From assembly GCF_031199965.1 (NCBI RefSeq), contig NZ_CP133605.1:962501-1026500 (forward strand): 64,000 nucleotides of DNA. The letters run 5' to 3'. Position 1 is the stretch's first letter; each line of letters starts with the position of its first letter. The DNA is from Paenibacillus sp. D2_2. Its GTDB lineage: Bacteria; Bacillota; Bacilli; Paenibacillales; Paenibacillaceae. Both the position numbers and the translations under genes were made by a program. The notes below the pieces were generated by a model that did not search any database, was not told where the DNA came from, and worked only from the letters and a program-made list of their open reading frames with translations. Below, in pieces: positions 30,141 to 39,737 of this stretch.

Positions 30141-30176
30141 GGCGCGGCTGATTGACCAATCAGCCGTGTTTTTTTG
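30141..30176 (+). terminator. Terminator upstream of the LytTR cassette
   Basis: Perfect 9-bp stem CGGCTGATT/AATCAGCCG with loop GACC, extended by GC/GT pairs, followed by TGTTTTTTT. Confidence 0.85.
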
Positions 30177-30311
30177 TTGACTAGTAATCTGTTCTCTAAT
30201 ATCCTCGATAGACTTTTGAATCATATTCATATAAAATACTGCATTGACTTTAATTAACTTTATTTCAAATAACAATAGAATCTATATTTAAGAAAGGAAA
30301 ACAAGTAGTAA

Positions 30312-30779
30312 ATGAAAGTAAACATTAAAATTATTGAAAAACTTAAAGAAGAATCTTGTACTTTTTACATTCACAAAATAACATCTTTTATCCAAGACAT
30401 GGTATCCACATTAGAGAATAGTACTGATAACTATTTAATGGCAAAGTCTATACGCAAAAATGAACAAGAAAAAATTTCTTGTTCAACTATTTTTTATCTG
30501 GAGTATCTTGAAAGAAAAATATTTATTTATACAAAAGAAAATATATTTGAAACAAAAATCCCCTTATACAAATTAGAATATGATCTTCCAGATCATTTTA
30601 TTAGAATTTCAAAAACGGTAATTATCAATATTCATTTCTTAAATAAGTTTTCTGTTAAACCAAACGGAAATCTTGAAGCATTGCTATCAAACGGAGAAAA
30701 GGTGATTGTGTCAAGAAAATATGTGTCTTCTTTAAAAAATAGGTTAACAAAATACTCCAATTCTCCACTTACGTATTGA
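30312..30779 (+). CDS. LytTR-domain DNA-binding protein
   Basis: Stand-alone LytTR regulator (155 aa) without a receiver domain. The C-terminal half carries the family pattern HFIRISKTVIINIHFLNKF, then NGNLEALLSNGEKVIVSRKY. The gene is much richer in A+T than the surrounding operons, which suggests acquisition. LytTR proteins of this size usually sit beside a DUF3021 membrane protein that holds them inactive. Such a gene lies two genes downstream (31401-31790). Likely targets are the cassette's own promoters. Confidence 0.85.
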   Translation: MKVNIKIIEKLKEESCTFYIHKITSFIQDMVSTLENSTDNYLMAKSIRKNEQEKISCSTIFYLEYLERKIFIYTKENIFETKIPLYKLEYDLPDHFIRISKTVIINIHFLNKFSVKPNGNLEALLSNGEKVIVSRKYVSSLKNRLTKYSNSPLTY

Positions 30780-30858
30780 TTTTTACCACTTATGTTTGCA
30801 AGTATTTCTTTAAGCCTCCTTTGATGTAAATATTAATAAAAACAAAGGAGGAATCACA

Positions 30859-31377
30859 ATGTATACAATGATTAAAGAAGTATTTATAAGAACTCCATTT
30901 TGGGTATGGATATTATTATTCATTTTAATCAAAAGAGGTATTGCTATTTCTCAAGAAAGACCGGTTAATTTGTCTAAGATGTTCCTTGTTCCCGTGATTT
31001 TTATGATATGGGGGCTTGATAAAATTACCACTGAATTTACTCACCTAGGATATTGTTTGATAAGCTATGTTATTTTCATTCTTCCAGGTATTTTGATCGG
31101 TTATTTGTTGTATAAAAAATATCAGAATTTCTTCAAACAGGGGACGGTTATTTTCAGAAAGAAATGTTATCTTCCATTAATCATTATTTTGATTAATTTC
31201 TTTGTAAAATATCTCCTAAATGTAGCTTTAGGAATTTCGCCATTTTTTTATGATGATATTTCATTTAATATAATTTATTCTGCCGTATGTGGACTATCTG
31301 TAGGTTTATTTTTTGGAGGAATCCTCTATACATTGTATATACAATCAAAATTGAATAATGTTTTCTTAAGATCATAA
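30859..31377 (+). CDS. DUF6622-like integral membrane protein
   Basis: Membrane protein (172 aa) with about five hydrophobic helices. The opening RTPFWVWILLFILIKRGIAIS resembles the DUF6622 family, whose function is unknown. The start follows AAAGGAGGAATCACA, a strong ribosome site. Base composition matches the AT-rich LytTR gene before it. It may be the output gene of the LytTR/DUF3021 pair. Confidence 0.7.
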   Translation: MYTMIKEVFIRTPFWVWILLFILIKRGIAISQERPVNLSKMFLVPVIFMIWGLDKITTEFTHLGYCLISYVIFILPGILIGYLLYKKYQNFFKQGTVIFRKKCYLPLIIILINFFVKYLLNVALGISPFFYDDISFNIIYSAVCGLSVGLFFGGILYTLYIQSKLNNVFLRS

Positions 31378-31400
31378 ATAATACGAAAGGAAAGACGTAA

Positions 31401-31790
31401 TTGAAAATAAAAAATCGATTATTTACAGGTTTAGGGACTGGATCATTTATATATATGATAGTTCTACTTTCGAGAAACAATAATGCACCTATTACAAAAG
31501 CTGAAATCATAAGTGTTCTTTTAATTTCTGCTTGTGCAGGTATCTTCACATTCATTTTTGATATTGAAAGAATTAGCTATTTGTTCGCTTTAGTTATTCA
31601 TTTCTTCATGATGATTCTAGTTGTTTTTCTTATTTCAATATGTAACCATTGGGTAGAAACCTTCCCAACTGCTGATTTTTTCGAAAGTGTAGTTTTGTTT
31701 TATGCACTTGCATGGCTAATATCCTTTTTAAACGCAAAAAAAGATGCTAAAGATTTAAATATGTTACTAAAAAATAAAAAGAATGTTTGA
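31401..31790 (+). CDS. DUF3021-family membrane protein
   Basis: Membrane protein (129 aa) with four predicted helices and a basic C-terminal tail (NAKKDAKDLNMLLKNKKNV), as in DUF3021. It starts at TTG with AAAGGAAAG upstream. DUF3021 proteins commonly pair with LytTR regulators, and one sits two genes upstream. A role as membrane-bound controller of that regulator is inferred from this pairing. Confidence 0.72.
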   Translation: MKIKNRLFTGLGTGSFIYMIVLLSRNNNAPITKAEIISVLLISACAGIFTFIFDIERISYLFALVIHFFMMILVVFLISICNHWVETFPTADFFESVVLFYALAWLISFLNAKKDAKDLNMLLKNKKNV

Positions 31791-31801
31791 AATGTTCTTT
31801 A

Positions 31802-32497
31802 TCACCTAGCGTTCAACATCATCTCTACCTTCGTGAGATGTTCATCCATCCGCAGGGAGGCGAGGGCTTCATCTTGAAGGGAGATTGCTTCATAGATAAG
31901 TTGATGTTCCTTTAATAGCTGCAAAGTTGAATCACTCTCGCCAAACAGCCACATGCGCCGTGTACTGCCCATATGCTTCGCGCATTCCTGGTGGAACATG
32001 GCGAGCATGGGGACGAGGATCGGATTGTGGCTGGCTTCGGCCAGATAGACATGGAATTGCAGGTCATCTTGCTGGCTTTTCTCCTCGTCCTCCAAGTGTT
32101 GTTCCATCCGCTTCAGACAAGAAGACATTCGAGCGAGATCCTGCTCCGTTCTTCTTCGTGCTGCGAGCGCGGCGGAGCCGATCTCGACCAGCTTGCGGGC
32201 TTCGATCAAGGAGCGTAGCGAATCCATATCTGCAAGTGAACTGAGCAATTGCTCGACAGAATTGTGCTCCGGTCTACGTGCGAAGGTACCTCCGCCATGA
32301 CGGATATCCAGCCAACCCATCGCTTTCAGGGCACTTTGAGCTTCGCGAATCGTTGATCGGCCTACTTGATATTGCTTGGCTAGCGCTTCAACAGAGGGAA
32401 GCCGCTCTCCTTCGGCATAGCTACCGTCCTTCAATTGTTGGAGCAGATGTTCTGCGACCAGCTCCGCTCCTTTTTTCATTTGTATATGGTACATCAT
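31802..32497 (-). CDS. FadR-subfamily GntR transcriptional regulator
   Basis: Repressor (231 aa) with an N-terminal winged helix (LPSVEALAKQYQVGRSTIREA) and a C-terminal all-helical FCD effector domain (LRSLIEARKLVEIGSAALAA, DLQFHVYLAEASHNPIL). That domain binds small carboxylates in LldR/GlcC-type members. The start has GGGGA five bases upstream. It is divergent from glcD across a 270-bp region with a promoter and a palindrome, so it probably controls the glycolate-oxidase genes in response to glycolate or lactate. Confidence 0.87.
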   Translation of the reverse strand: MMYHIQMKKGAELVAEHLLQQLKDGSYAEGERLPSVEALAKQYQVGRSTIREAQSALKAMGWLDIRHGGGTFARRPEHNSVEQLLSSLADMDSLRSLIEARKLVEIGSAALAARRRTEQDLARMSSCLKRMEQHLEDEEKSQQDDLQFHVYLAEASHNPILVPMLAMFHQECAKHMGSTRRMWLFGESDSTLQLLKEHQLIYEAISLQDEALASLRMDEHLTKVEMMLNAR

Positions 32498-32767
32498 AGA
32501 GTCCCCTACTTATTTATGTTTGAGAGGCAGTATAATCCCCAAGTCTATATTCCTTCAAATTTTAAATTAAGACTATACATGCGCTTTCATTATAAGGTAT
32601 AATATCCCAAAAGTCATCAGATGACCTGAACAGTTATTTGAATCTAAGCTGTTTTTGTCCAGAATATATCGCGTATTGCTTACCGGCTCAAATTCATTGC
32701 AATTATTAATTTGTATGGATTCGGCTTCATCCACGATGAAGACAGGAAGAGGAGAGGTGCAAATGAG
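32498..32767. promoter_or_regulatory. Divergent control region with -10 box and palindromic operator
   Basis: A TATAAT at 32598-32603 fits a -10 site reading toward glcD. Ten bases after it lies GTCATCAGATGAC (32613-32625), a palindrome with six-base arms around one central base, placed over the expected transcription start. ATTATA at 32589-32594 can serve the regulator on the other strand. The palindrome is a good candidate operator for the FadR-type regulator. Confidence 0.5.
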
Positions 32768-34182
32768 ATGCTAGATTCTGAGGTAAGACAGTCATTGCTT
32801 CAGTTGCTTGGTCCAGAGCGGTTCCGGGATGATCAGGAGACCTTGGTCACCCATTCTTATGATGCTACCCCGATGCTACAATCACTGCCTGAAGCGGTTG
32901 TCTACCCGGAGACGACTGCCGAGGTGCAATCTATACTGAAGCTTGCCAATGAGCATCGCATTCCGATCGTACCTCGAGGTGCTGCAAGTAATCTATGCGG
33001 CGGCACTGTTCCTGTACAAGGAGGCATCGTGGTAGCTATGTCGCGGATGAATAGGCTACTTGAACTGGATACCGACAACTTGACGGCTACCGTGCAGCCT
33101 GGCTTGAACACGAAGAAGTTCCATCTGGAAGTGGAGAAGCGGGGATTGTTCTATCCGCCAGATCCTAGCAGCATGGTGATCTCGACATTAGGCGGCAACA
33201 TTATGGAAGGTGCAGGAGGTTTGAGGGGACTCAAGTACGGCACGACGAAGGATTATGTGATCGGTCTTGAAGCGGTACTTCCCTCAGGGGAGATCATCCG
33301 CACAGGCGGCAAGCTGTACAAGGATGTAGCCGGTTATGATCTGACGAAGCTGCTTGTTGGTTCCGAGGGAACTCTGGCGCTTATTACGGAGGCCACCTTG
33401 AAGCTTTTGCCTGCTCCGGTCGTACGTCAGACAATGCTGGTTGCTTTTGCAGATATTTATGGCGCAGCTCGCTCTGTCTCACGCATTGTTGGCGCGCGAA
33501 TTATACCTGCCACTCTGGAAATTATGGATCAGCTTACGATACGTGTGGTAGAGGACTATAATCATATCGGTCTTCCTACGGATGTGCAGGCCATATTGCT
33601 AATCGAGCAGGACGGGCAAGAGATGGAGAGTGTTGGGAAGGACATCGCCGCGATTAAAAATATTTGTGCCACGGAGGGAGCGACAGACATCCGGATTGCC
33701 CAGAATGAGTTTGAAGCAGGGCAACTGATGATGGCGCGCCGGAGTGCTCTTCTACGCTTGCTCGGATCTCACCAACGACGATCTTGGAGGATGCGACTGT
33801 ACCGCGTTCTGCCATCGCCGATATGATCCTGGCTATTAATCGGATTGCTGATAAATATCGCGTTAATATATGCACCTTCGGACATGCGGGGGATGGTAAT
33901 TTGCATCCTACATGTACAACAGATGCCCGCAATGAAGAGGAGATTCACCGTGTTGAGGAAGCTTTTGCAGAAATCTTTGATGAGGCAATATCACTTGGCG
34001 GAACGATCACAGGTGAACATGGCGTTGGAACCGTTAAGGCTCCTTATCTGGAATGGAAGGTTGGTAGTGCGGGTATTGATGTGATGAAGGGTATCAAGCA
34101 GGTGTTTGACCCGAACGGTATTATGAATCCTGGTAAGATCTTCGCCAAGTCGTCCCGCAAAAGGCTGGTGATCTCGAAATGA
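32768..34182 (+). CDS. glcD: Glycolate oxidase FAD-binding subunit GlcD (frameshifted as read)
   Basis: FAD-linked 2-hydroxyacid oxidase subunit, about 471 aa when restored. The FAD-binding domain (PRGAASNLCGGTVPVQGGIV, then YGTTKDYVIGLEAVLPSGE) and the C-terminal VAO-type cap (CTFGHAGDGNLHPT, GEHGVGTVKAPYL, NPGKIF) are clear. One base is lost near 33748-33753, giving RRSAL then TLARISPTTILEDA. I chose ATG 32768, with AGGAGAGG upstream. It overlaps glcF by four bases. It probably oxidises glycolate to glyoxylate; lactate is an alternative. Confidence 0.87.
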
Positions 34183-35625
34183 GTAGTCCTAATCCTAAAG
34201 TAGAGCGGGATCCATCCTTATTAACGCTGCAGCAGGAGCTTAGTAAGCAGTTGGACTACAATGAGCTGATGAACTGTATGCGCTGCGGCTTCTGCCAGCC
34301 TTCTTGTCCGACATATCAAGAGACTGGCATAGAGGCAGCTTCGCCCCGGGGAGAATTGCACTCATGAAGGCAGTAGCTGACGGTGTAATGCAGCCGGATG
34401 AGTCATTTCGCCAACAGATCAACCTATGCTTAGGCTGTCGGGCATGTGAACCTGTATGTCCATCCGATGTGAAGTATGGTCAGCTTCTGGAGCAGACCAA
34501 GTTGGTACTGTTCGAACGCCCGCTTCGCTCTGCTAGGAAGAAGAGTGATCAGTCCGAAGCTTCGTCTCGATCCGGTTCTAAGCCTGAGTCAAATCGGCCC
34601 CCAACATGAAGCGGCTGCATAAGCTGGTGAAGCCAGCCTTTAAGAGTCATAGCCGCATGCTGTCGCTTAGTGTTCTACTTGAGAAATATCAGCGCTCCGG
34701 ATTGCAGCGCTATGCTGCGAAGAAGAGGCTGCTTCGATTTCTGCCAGTTCATATGCAGACATTGGAGCGCATCCTGCCGCAGGCTGACAGTCAAGGTGTA
34801 GTAAGACGGATGAATACCAGCCTCCTGCCAGCAAAGGGAAAGCGGATTGGAACAGTAGGTATGTTTCGTGGCTGCATTATGGATGTGCTCTTCACGGAGA
34901 CGAATGTGAATACGGTGAACCTGCTTAGAGAATCAGGCTATGATGTCGTTATTCCTGAAGCGCAGGGGTGCTGCGGAGCGCTGTTCTCCCACAGCGGCGA
35001 CCTGAGTACAGCGCGAGAGTTCGCGAAGAAGAATATCCAGGCTTTCGCTGAGGCCAAAGTCGATTATATTGCATCCAATGCTGGTGGCTGTGGAGCCATG
35101 CTGATTGAATATGATCATCTACTGAAGGATAATACGGAGTGGTCAGAGCAAGCGGAACGTTTCTCGGAGAAGATCAAGGATATTAGTGAGCTATTGCTTC
35201 GTTCAGAACGATGGAAATCGCTAATAACTACCGATCATGAACACGGATACAGCGAATCCGCAGAGCCTATACCTCAGGATACGGTGACCTATCAAGATTC
35301 CTGTCACCTACGCAATGTAATGAAGGGCGGCCGAGGGCCAAGGCAACTGTTACATCTCCTACCCGATTTGAATTACGTTGAGCTTGAGGGAGCAGAGGGC
35401 TGCTGCGGTTCAGCTGGCATTTATAATCTAGTTCAGCCGAAGATGGCTAATGATATACTTGATCGCAAAATGGACAAAGTGAATGAGACCGGCGCATCAG
35501 TCGTTCTGACGAGCAATCCCGGCTGTCTCTTACAGATGAAGATTGGCGTCGAGCGTGAGCAGGCACAGGACCGTCTGAAGGTGATGCATGTTGTCGATTA
35601 TTTTGCTGAAAAAGTAATGAAATAG
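34179..35625 (+). CDS. glcF: Glycolate oxidase iron-sulfur subunit GlcF (two frameshifts as read)
   Basis: Iron-sulfur subunit, about 482 aa when restored, passing electrons from GlcD to the membrane. Two 4Fe-4S motifs are seen: CMRCGFCQPSCP and CLGCRACEPVCP. Two CCG domains follow (AQGCCGALFSHSG and EGAEGCCGSAGIYN). One base is lost in GGGG 34348-34351, and one in CCCCC 34598-34602. After the second, the frame resumes at NMKRLHKLVKPAF. All cysteines expected for the cofactors are present, so the enzyme is probably functional in the real genome. Confidence 0.87.
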
Positions 35626-35639
35626 AGCGCTTGAGTCCA

Positions 35640-35715
35640 CCTTAAAAAATAGGGACTGAACCTCCAAGTATACATCCAGTGTATCCTTCGGAGATCAGCC
35701 CCTTTTATATTGTTA
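35640..35715. terminator. Bidirectional terminator between glcF and the nucleobase permease
   Basis: A large imperfect hairpin pairs GGGACTGAACCTCCAAGTAT with the matching arm ending CAGCCCC. It is flanked by an A-run on the left and TTTTA on the right, and sits between convergent genes. Confidence 0.7.
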
Positions 35716-35735
35716 AACTTAGTGATTATTACAAC

Positions 35736-37100
35736 TTACGACTGAACTTTCTTCGCGCCAGGCAGGAACTTGTTCAATAATATAGCCGCAATGGAAGCAG
35801 CTAGGATTGGTGAACCCAGCAAATATTGCACGAAGGTAGGTAAGGAATACAAGTAATCCTTCGGAATAAGCACTAATGCCAAAGTTATAATCATCGGAAT
35901 GGCTACGATGTACATTTCTTTCTCGCCGATTCGCTCGTTCTTCATGACCTGTATGCCGTTAATGGCGATAATACCGCAGACAATGCAGAATACGCCGCCG
36001 ATGACAGCCGTCGGGATGGATGAGATTAGAGCAGCCAGCTTACCGGAACAGCCAAAGATAACGAACCAACCACCAACGGCAAGGAAGACCCGACGGCTGG
36101 CAATCCCGGTGATGGAGATAATGCCGGCATTGGTGGAATAACCTGTAACCGGAGTAGAGCCGACTAGCGAAGCAATCAGGCAACTGATCCCCTCACCGAT
36201 AACTCCTCGGTTAATATTTTTGTCCGTAAGCGGTTTGTCGATAACGTTGCTGACGGCAAACCAAGTTCCTGTAGTCTCAGCTAGCAGCACGAGATAGATA
36301 ATGACCATCGTAATAATGGCTGAGAAGTTGAAGGAGAAGCCGAAGTCGGCAAAAGGAATCTGCGGCATACTGAACCATTTGGCATTACTAACCGCTGAGA
36401 AATTCAATACTCCCATAAAATTCGCAGCGATACATCCGCCGATTAACGCGAACATAACGGACATAATCCGGAATAAAGATCCTTTTGTACCTAATAGAGA
36501 ACCGAGGACCACAAAGATTAGTAGCACTGCTCCTGAGATCAGAGCCAGCATAACGTTCTGATTGATCGTCGCGTCAGCGGCTTCATAAATATTATCCCTG
36601 ATCCCCACAGGCAATAAAGATAGACCTACGATAAATATGATCGTACCGCCTACAATTGGCGGGATGAAGGATTTGACGATTTTATTAAAGACACTGGTCA
36701 TGCCCAAAATAATAACGAGAACCGCGCCGACTAAACTCGCGCCCAGTACGGAATTCCAGCCTAACTGCCCGCCTCCGCTAGCGGCATAGATACTGACAAT
36801 CGCTCCAAGTGGAACATACGAAGGACCTTGGGCGATCGGCAGCTTCATGCAGAAATAGCTCTGCACAATCGTAGCCAGACCCGCAGCGATGAAAGTAGAT
36901 TGAATCAGTGCGCTTGACTGATTGGATTGTAAACCAATTAGCATGGCGATCAAGAAAGGAACTACATAGACGTCCATCGCTAATACATGCTGTAAGCCTA
37001 GAAGGGCGGACTTGCCGAAGGATATCTTCTGGTCGGGTAGAACCGTTAGCTGTTGTGAATTCGCCTGAGTTTGATCTGGGTTGACTGTTTCTGTTTTCAC
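35736..37100 (-). CDS. NCS2-family nucleobase permease (uracil/xanthine type)
   Basis: Integral membrane symporter (454 aa) with about 12-14 helices. Family marks are LLGLQHVLAMDV at the start of TM1, LAETTGTWFAVSNVI, and STPVTGYSTNAGIISITG near TM10. It follows guanine deaminase on the same strand, so purines (guanine, xanthine or urate) are the likely cargo. The chosen GTG (37100) lies about 11 bases after GAGG. A GTG at 37112 overlaps that site. Confidence 0.86.
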   Translation of the reverse strand: MKTETVNPDQTQANSQQLTVLPDQKISFGKSALLGLQHVLAMDVYVVPFLIAMLIGLQSNQSSALIQSTFIAAGLATIVQSYFCMKLPIAQGPSYVPLGAIVSIYAASGGGQLGWNSVLGASLVGAVLVIILGMTSVFNKIVKSFIPPIVGGTIIFIVGLSLLPVGIRDNIYEAADATINQNVMLALISGAVLLIFVVLGSLLGTKGSLFRIMSVMFALIGGCIAANFMGVLNFSAVSNAKWFSMPQIPFADFGFSFNFSAIITMVIIYLVLLAETTGTWFAVSNVIDKPLTDKNINRGVIGEGISCLIASLVGSTPVTGYSTNAGIISITGIASRRVFLAVGGWFVIFGCSGKLAALISSIPTAVIGGVFCIVCGIIAINGIQVMKNERIGEKEMYIVAIPMIITLALVLIPKDYLYSLPTFVQYLLGSPILAASIAAILLNKFLPGAKKVQS

Positions 37101-37135
37101 TGAGATGTGCACCTCGAATATAGTATTTTTATAGT

Positions 37136-38500
37136 TTAGCGGGAATGAACTTTCTCACCTTGCACCCACACTTCACGGATGTTTTCAGGTCTGGCCAGAT
37201 ACATGATCTTCTCGAAAATCCCATGTAAATCTTCATTCTCATCAAAGATGGGTAGCTTGGCGGAAGGCAATTTCGTATCGATGATCTGAACATCCCATGC
37301 ATAATTCTGTTGAATGCGACCGATCGGTAGGCTTAGGCTTTCACCGCCCCCGGCTGTAGCCAGGTAGAATGCTTCGTCAATCGTAATTCGCGACTCTGGC
37401 ACGCCACGTTCATGCGCTGGCAGAGAAGGATTCACGCCATCTTCTAGCATTCTAGAAGAGATAACGGCTTGTCTCACATTATCGAACAGACTAGGGGAGA
37501 AGCCGCCGGAAATGTCTGTACCCAGTCCAATATCGATACCTTTGGCATGGAAGTGGGCAACCGGAATGACACTATTGGCAAAATACGCGTTCGATACTGG
37601 ACAATGTGCAATTGCCGTTCCGGTCTCCGCAAATAAATCCGCATCAGGCTCGTCTAGGAAATTGCAGTGCGCCATAATCGACTTTTCACGCAGCAAACCG
37701 AAATCTTGCAACGCGAAAGCATCATTTTTATCAAAGCGATCTCGAACATAACCATGAGCCCAATCACTCTCGCTGCAATGCGACTGGACATAGGCATCGT
37801 ATTTGGCAGCCAGCTTGCCGAGACCTTCTAATGCTTCATTTGTGCAACTCGGAATGAAACGGGGGGTTACAACCGGATAGACGCCTTGCTTCACAGTCTT
37901 GGCTAATTCTCGAACGGCAAGAATGAACTCTTCCGTATCCACTAGAGCCGAATTCGTGTCAGCGTCGCGGTAATATTCTGGGTTTTGTGCGGGATCATCC
38001 ATAACTACCTTACCGACGAGCCCACGCTGTCCCTTCTCTGCGCAGATCTCAGCTAGTAGAAGACTGGCTTCTTTATGCACCGTAGCAAAATATAGTACTG
38101 TCGTTGTCCCGTTAGCGAGCAGGGTACTGACTAGATCATCATAGACCTTTTTGGCAAAATCCAGATCCGCGAACTTGGATTCTAACGGGAAAGTGTAAGT
38201 ATTCAGCCAGTCATATAAAGGAATGTCTAGGGCTGTTCCCGACTGCGCCCATTGTGGCGCGTGCACATGCAGGTCGATGAATCCGGGCAGTAAATATTGC
38301 CCTTCTGCCAATCGATGAAAGTTGCTCTTGCCTCGATAAGCCTCTAGTAAAGGTTGATAATCCGCATCTTCTGGCGAGATGACCTTCGCAATCATTCCCT
38401 CTTCATTGATCGCAAACAGATAGTCTTTTAATATTTGAATTTCTTTTGGAGATTGACTGGAAAAAGCAGTTCCTTGAAATAATTGCATATATTTATCCAT
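37136..38500 (-). CDS. guaD: Guanine deaminase
   Basis: Cytosolic zinc amidohydrolase (454 aa) converting guanine to xanthine and ammonia. Motifs are PGFIDLHVHAPQWAQSGTA (the His-x-His metal site), HCSESDWAHGYV and GLGTDISGG (the catalytic Asp). The length matches family members of about 450 aa. The next gene, 35 bp downstream, is the NCS2 permease, so uptake and deamination are coupled. It complements the glyoxylate-linked aminotransferase and glycolate oxidase nearby. Confidence 0.92.
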   Translation of the reverse strand: MDKYMQLFQGTAFSSQSPKEIQILKDYLFAINEEGMIAKVISPEDADYQPLLEAYRGKSNFHRLAEGQYLLPGFIDLHVHAPQWAQSGTALDIPLYDWLNTYTFPLESKFADLDFAKKVYDDLVSTLLANGTTTVLYFATVHKEASLLLAEICAEKGQRGLVGKVVMDDPAQNPEYYRDADTNSALVDTEEFILAVRELAKTVKQGVYPVVTPRFIPSCTNEALEGLGKLAAKYDAYVQSHCSESDWAHGYVRDRFDKNDAFALQDFGLLREKSIMAHCNFLDEPDADLFAETGTAIAHCPVSNAYFANSVIPVAHFHAKGIDIGLGTDISGGFSPSLFDNVRQAVISSRMLEDGVNPSLPAHERGVPESRITIDEAFYLATAGGGESLSLPIGRIQQNYAWDVQIIDTKLPSAKLPIFDENEDLHGIFEKIMYLARPENIREVWVQGEKVHSR

Positions 38501-38541
38501 AGTTACCGCCTTAATGTTCGTATTTTAAATGTATAAAAGCT

Positions 38542-38570
38542 ATTATAATCGGATAAAAACGATTAGTCTA
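38542..38570 (-). promoter_or_regulatory. Promoter of the guaD operon
   Basis: Read on the minus strand: -35 TAGACT (38565-38570), 17-bp spacer, -10 TATAAT (38542-38547). Just upstream is an imperfect dyad, CTATATTCG and CGATATAG around CCTTTT, that could bind a regulator. I checked for the purine riboswitch and did not see it. Confidence 0.55.
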
Positions 38571-38650
38571 TATCGAAAAGGCGAATATAGGTGATAACTT
38601 GCTCAGTTATTCTGAGGAATTCGTTATTACTTTTCAATATATAAATAAAC

Positions 38651-38677
38651 AATCCCCAGATAAATAATCTGGGGATT
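38651..38677 (-). terminator. Terminator of the mannoside operon
   Basis: Perfect 10-bp stem AATCCCCAGA/TCTGGGGATT with a 7-nt loop, 24 bp after the alcohol dehydrogenase stop on the minus strand. It is followed there by a T-rich stretch. Confidence 0.7.
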
Positions 38678-38700
38678 AATGTAGGTTAAACAATATCAAT

Positions 38701-39720
38701 CTAAGAAGGTACTACAATCGCTTTAGTTACATTTAGCTTTGGATATGAAGCCATGAATTCTGGCAGTTCATCTAACTGGATACGGTGGCTGATGAGCGGC
38801 TCAATTTGTATAATGTTCTGAGCAATGAGTGCAATTGCTTCCTCATGAGTATACGGATTGATAAAAGAGCCCATAATCCGTAGCTCTTTACTGAATACAT
38901 CAAATGGAGAGAAGCAGGCTTGCGCATCTGGCGAGGCAACGCCAAAGATTAGGATCTGTGCACCTTTGCGCGCTGCTTTAATGGCTAACTCAACAGATTC
39001 AGGTCGACCGACACATTCGATGACGATATCGGCAGAGTTCTGCAGCCCCGCGGCCTCATTTGGATCAAACGGTGACACGATATTGTGTGCGCCAAGATTC
39101 CGCAGAAGCTCGTGCTTGTTCAGGTTTGGCTCGCTCACGGTGATTTGCGTAACGCCTGCCGCTTTGACAAGCTGGAGGAACAACTGTCCAATAAAGCCAC
39201 CGCCAGAGATCAATACATGATGATTCGCCCGCAGATCCAATTTCTTATTGCCATGCAGCACACATCCAAGTGGCTCGACCATGGCTCCTTCGATCATACT
39301 CACATGTTCCGGTAATTTGTAACAGTTGGCAGCTGGAACAACGCATCGTTCAGCCATTCCGCCGTCCCGTGTTACGCCAACAGCATTTAACTTATCACAC
39401 AGGTGAGCACGACCATTACGGCAATACTCGCATGATCCGCAATAGATATTCGGATCAACGGATACACGATCTCCCTGCTGTAAAGTGGATACACCTTCAC
39501 CTACGGCCACGACAACTCCCGAAAGCTCATGGCCGAGCACAATCGGAGGATTTACCTCGGCTGAACCTGGGTGACCATGATAAATATGCTGGTCTGTGCC
39601 GCATATGCCGCAGCAAGCAACTTGAAGAAGAACTTCATTGTTGCCAGGCGCTTGCTCAGTCCACTTTTCGACTTTCATATTTAATGCTCCGTGAAGAACT
39701 GCAGCCTTCATGATGCTCAT
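38701..39720 (-). CDS. Zinc-dependent medium-chain alcohol dehydrogenase
   Basis: NAD(P)-linked sugar-alcohol or threonine-dehydrogenase-like enzyme (339 aa). It has the catalytic zinc site CGICGTDQHIYHGH and GHELSGVV, the four-Cys structural zinc loop CGSCEYCRNGRAHLC, and the nucleotide-binding segment SGGGFIGQLFLQLV. It is the last gene of the minus-strand mannoside operon, after beta-mannosidase. Its substrate is probably a sugar or polyol from that pathway. The first ATG is favoured by AAGGAAAAGAG upstream. Confidence 0.87.
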   Translation of the reverse strand: MSIMKAAVLHGALNMKVEKWTEQAPGNNEVLLQVACCGICGTDQHIYHGHPGSAEVNPPIVLGHELSGVVVAVGEGVSTLQQGDRVSVDPNIYCGSCEYCRNGRAHLCDKLNAVGVTRDGGMAERCVVPAANCYKLPEHVSMIEGAMVEPLGCVLHGNKKLDLRANHHVLISGGGFIGQLFLQLVKAAGVTQITVSEPNLNKHELLRNLGAHNIVSPFDPNEAAGLQNSADIVIECVGRPESVELAIKAARKGAQILIFGVASPDAQACFSPFDVFSKELRIMGSFINPYTHEEAIALIAQNIIQIEPLISHRIQLDELPEFMASYPKLNVTKAIVVPS

Positions 39721-39737
39721 CTCTTTTCCTTATAATG

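Noticed and set aside
38501..38700. Purine riboswitch before guanine deaminase
   Set aside because: The minus-strand leader has hairpins but not the conserved three-way-junction motifs of the purine aptamer.
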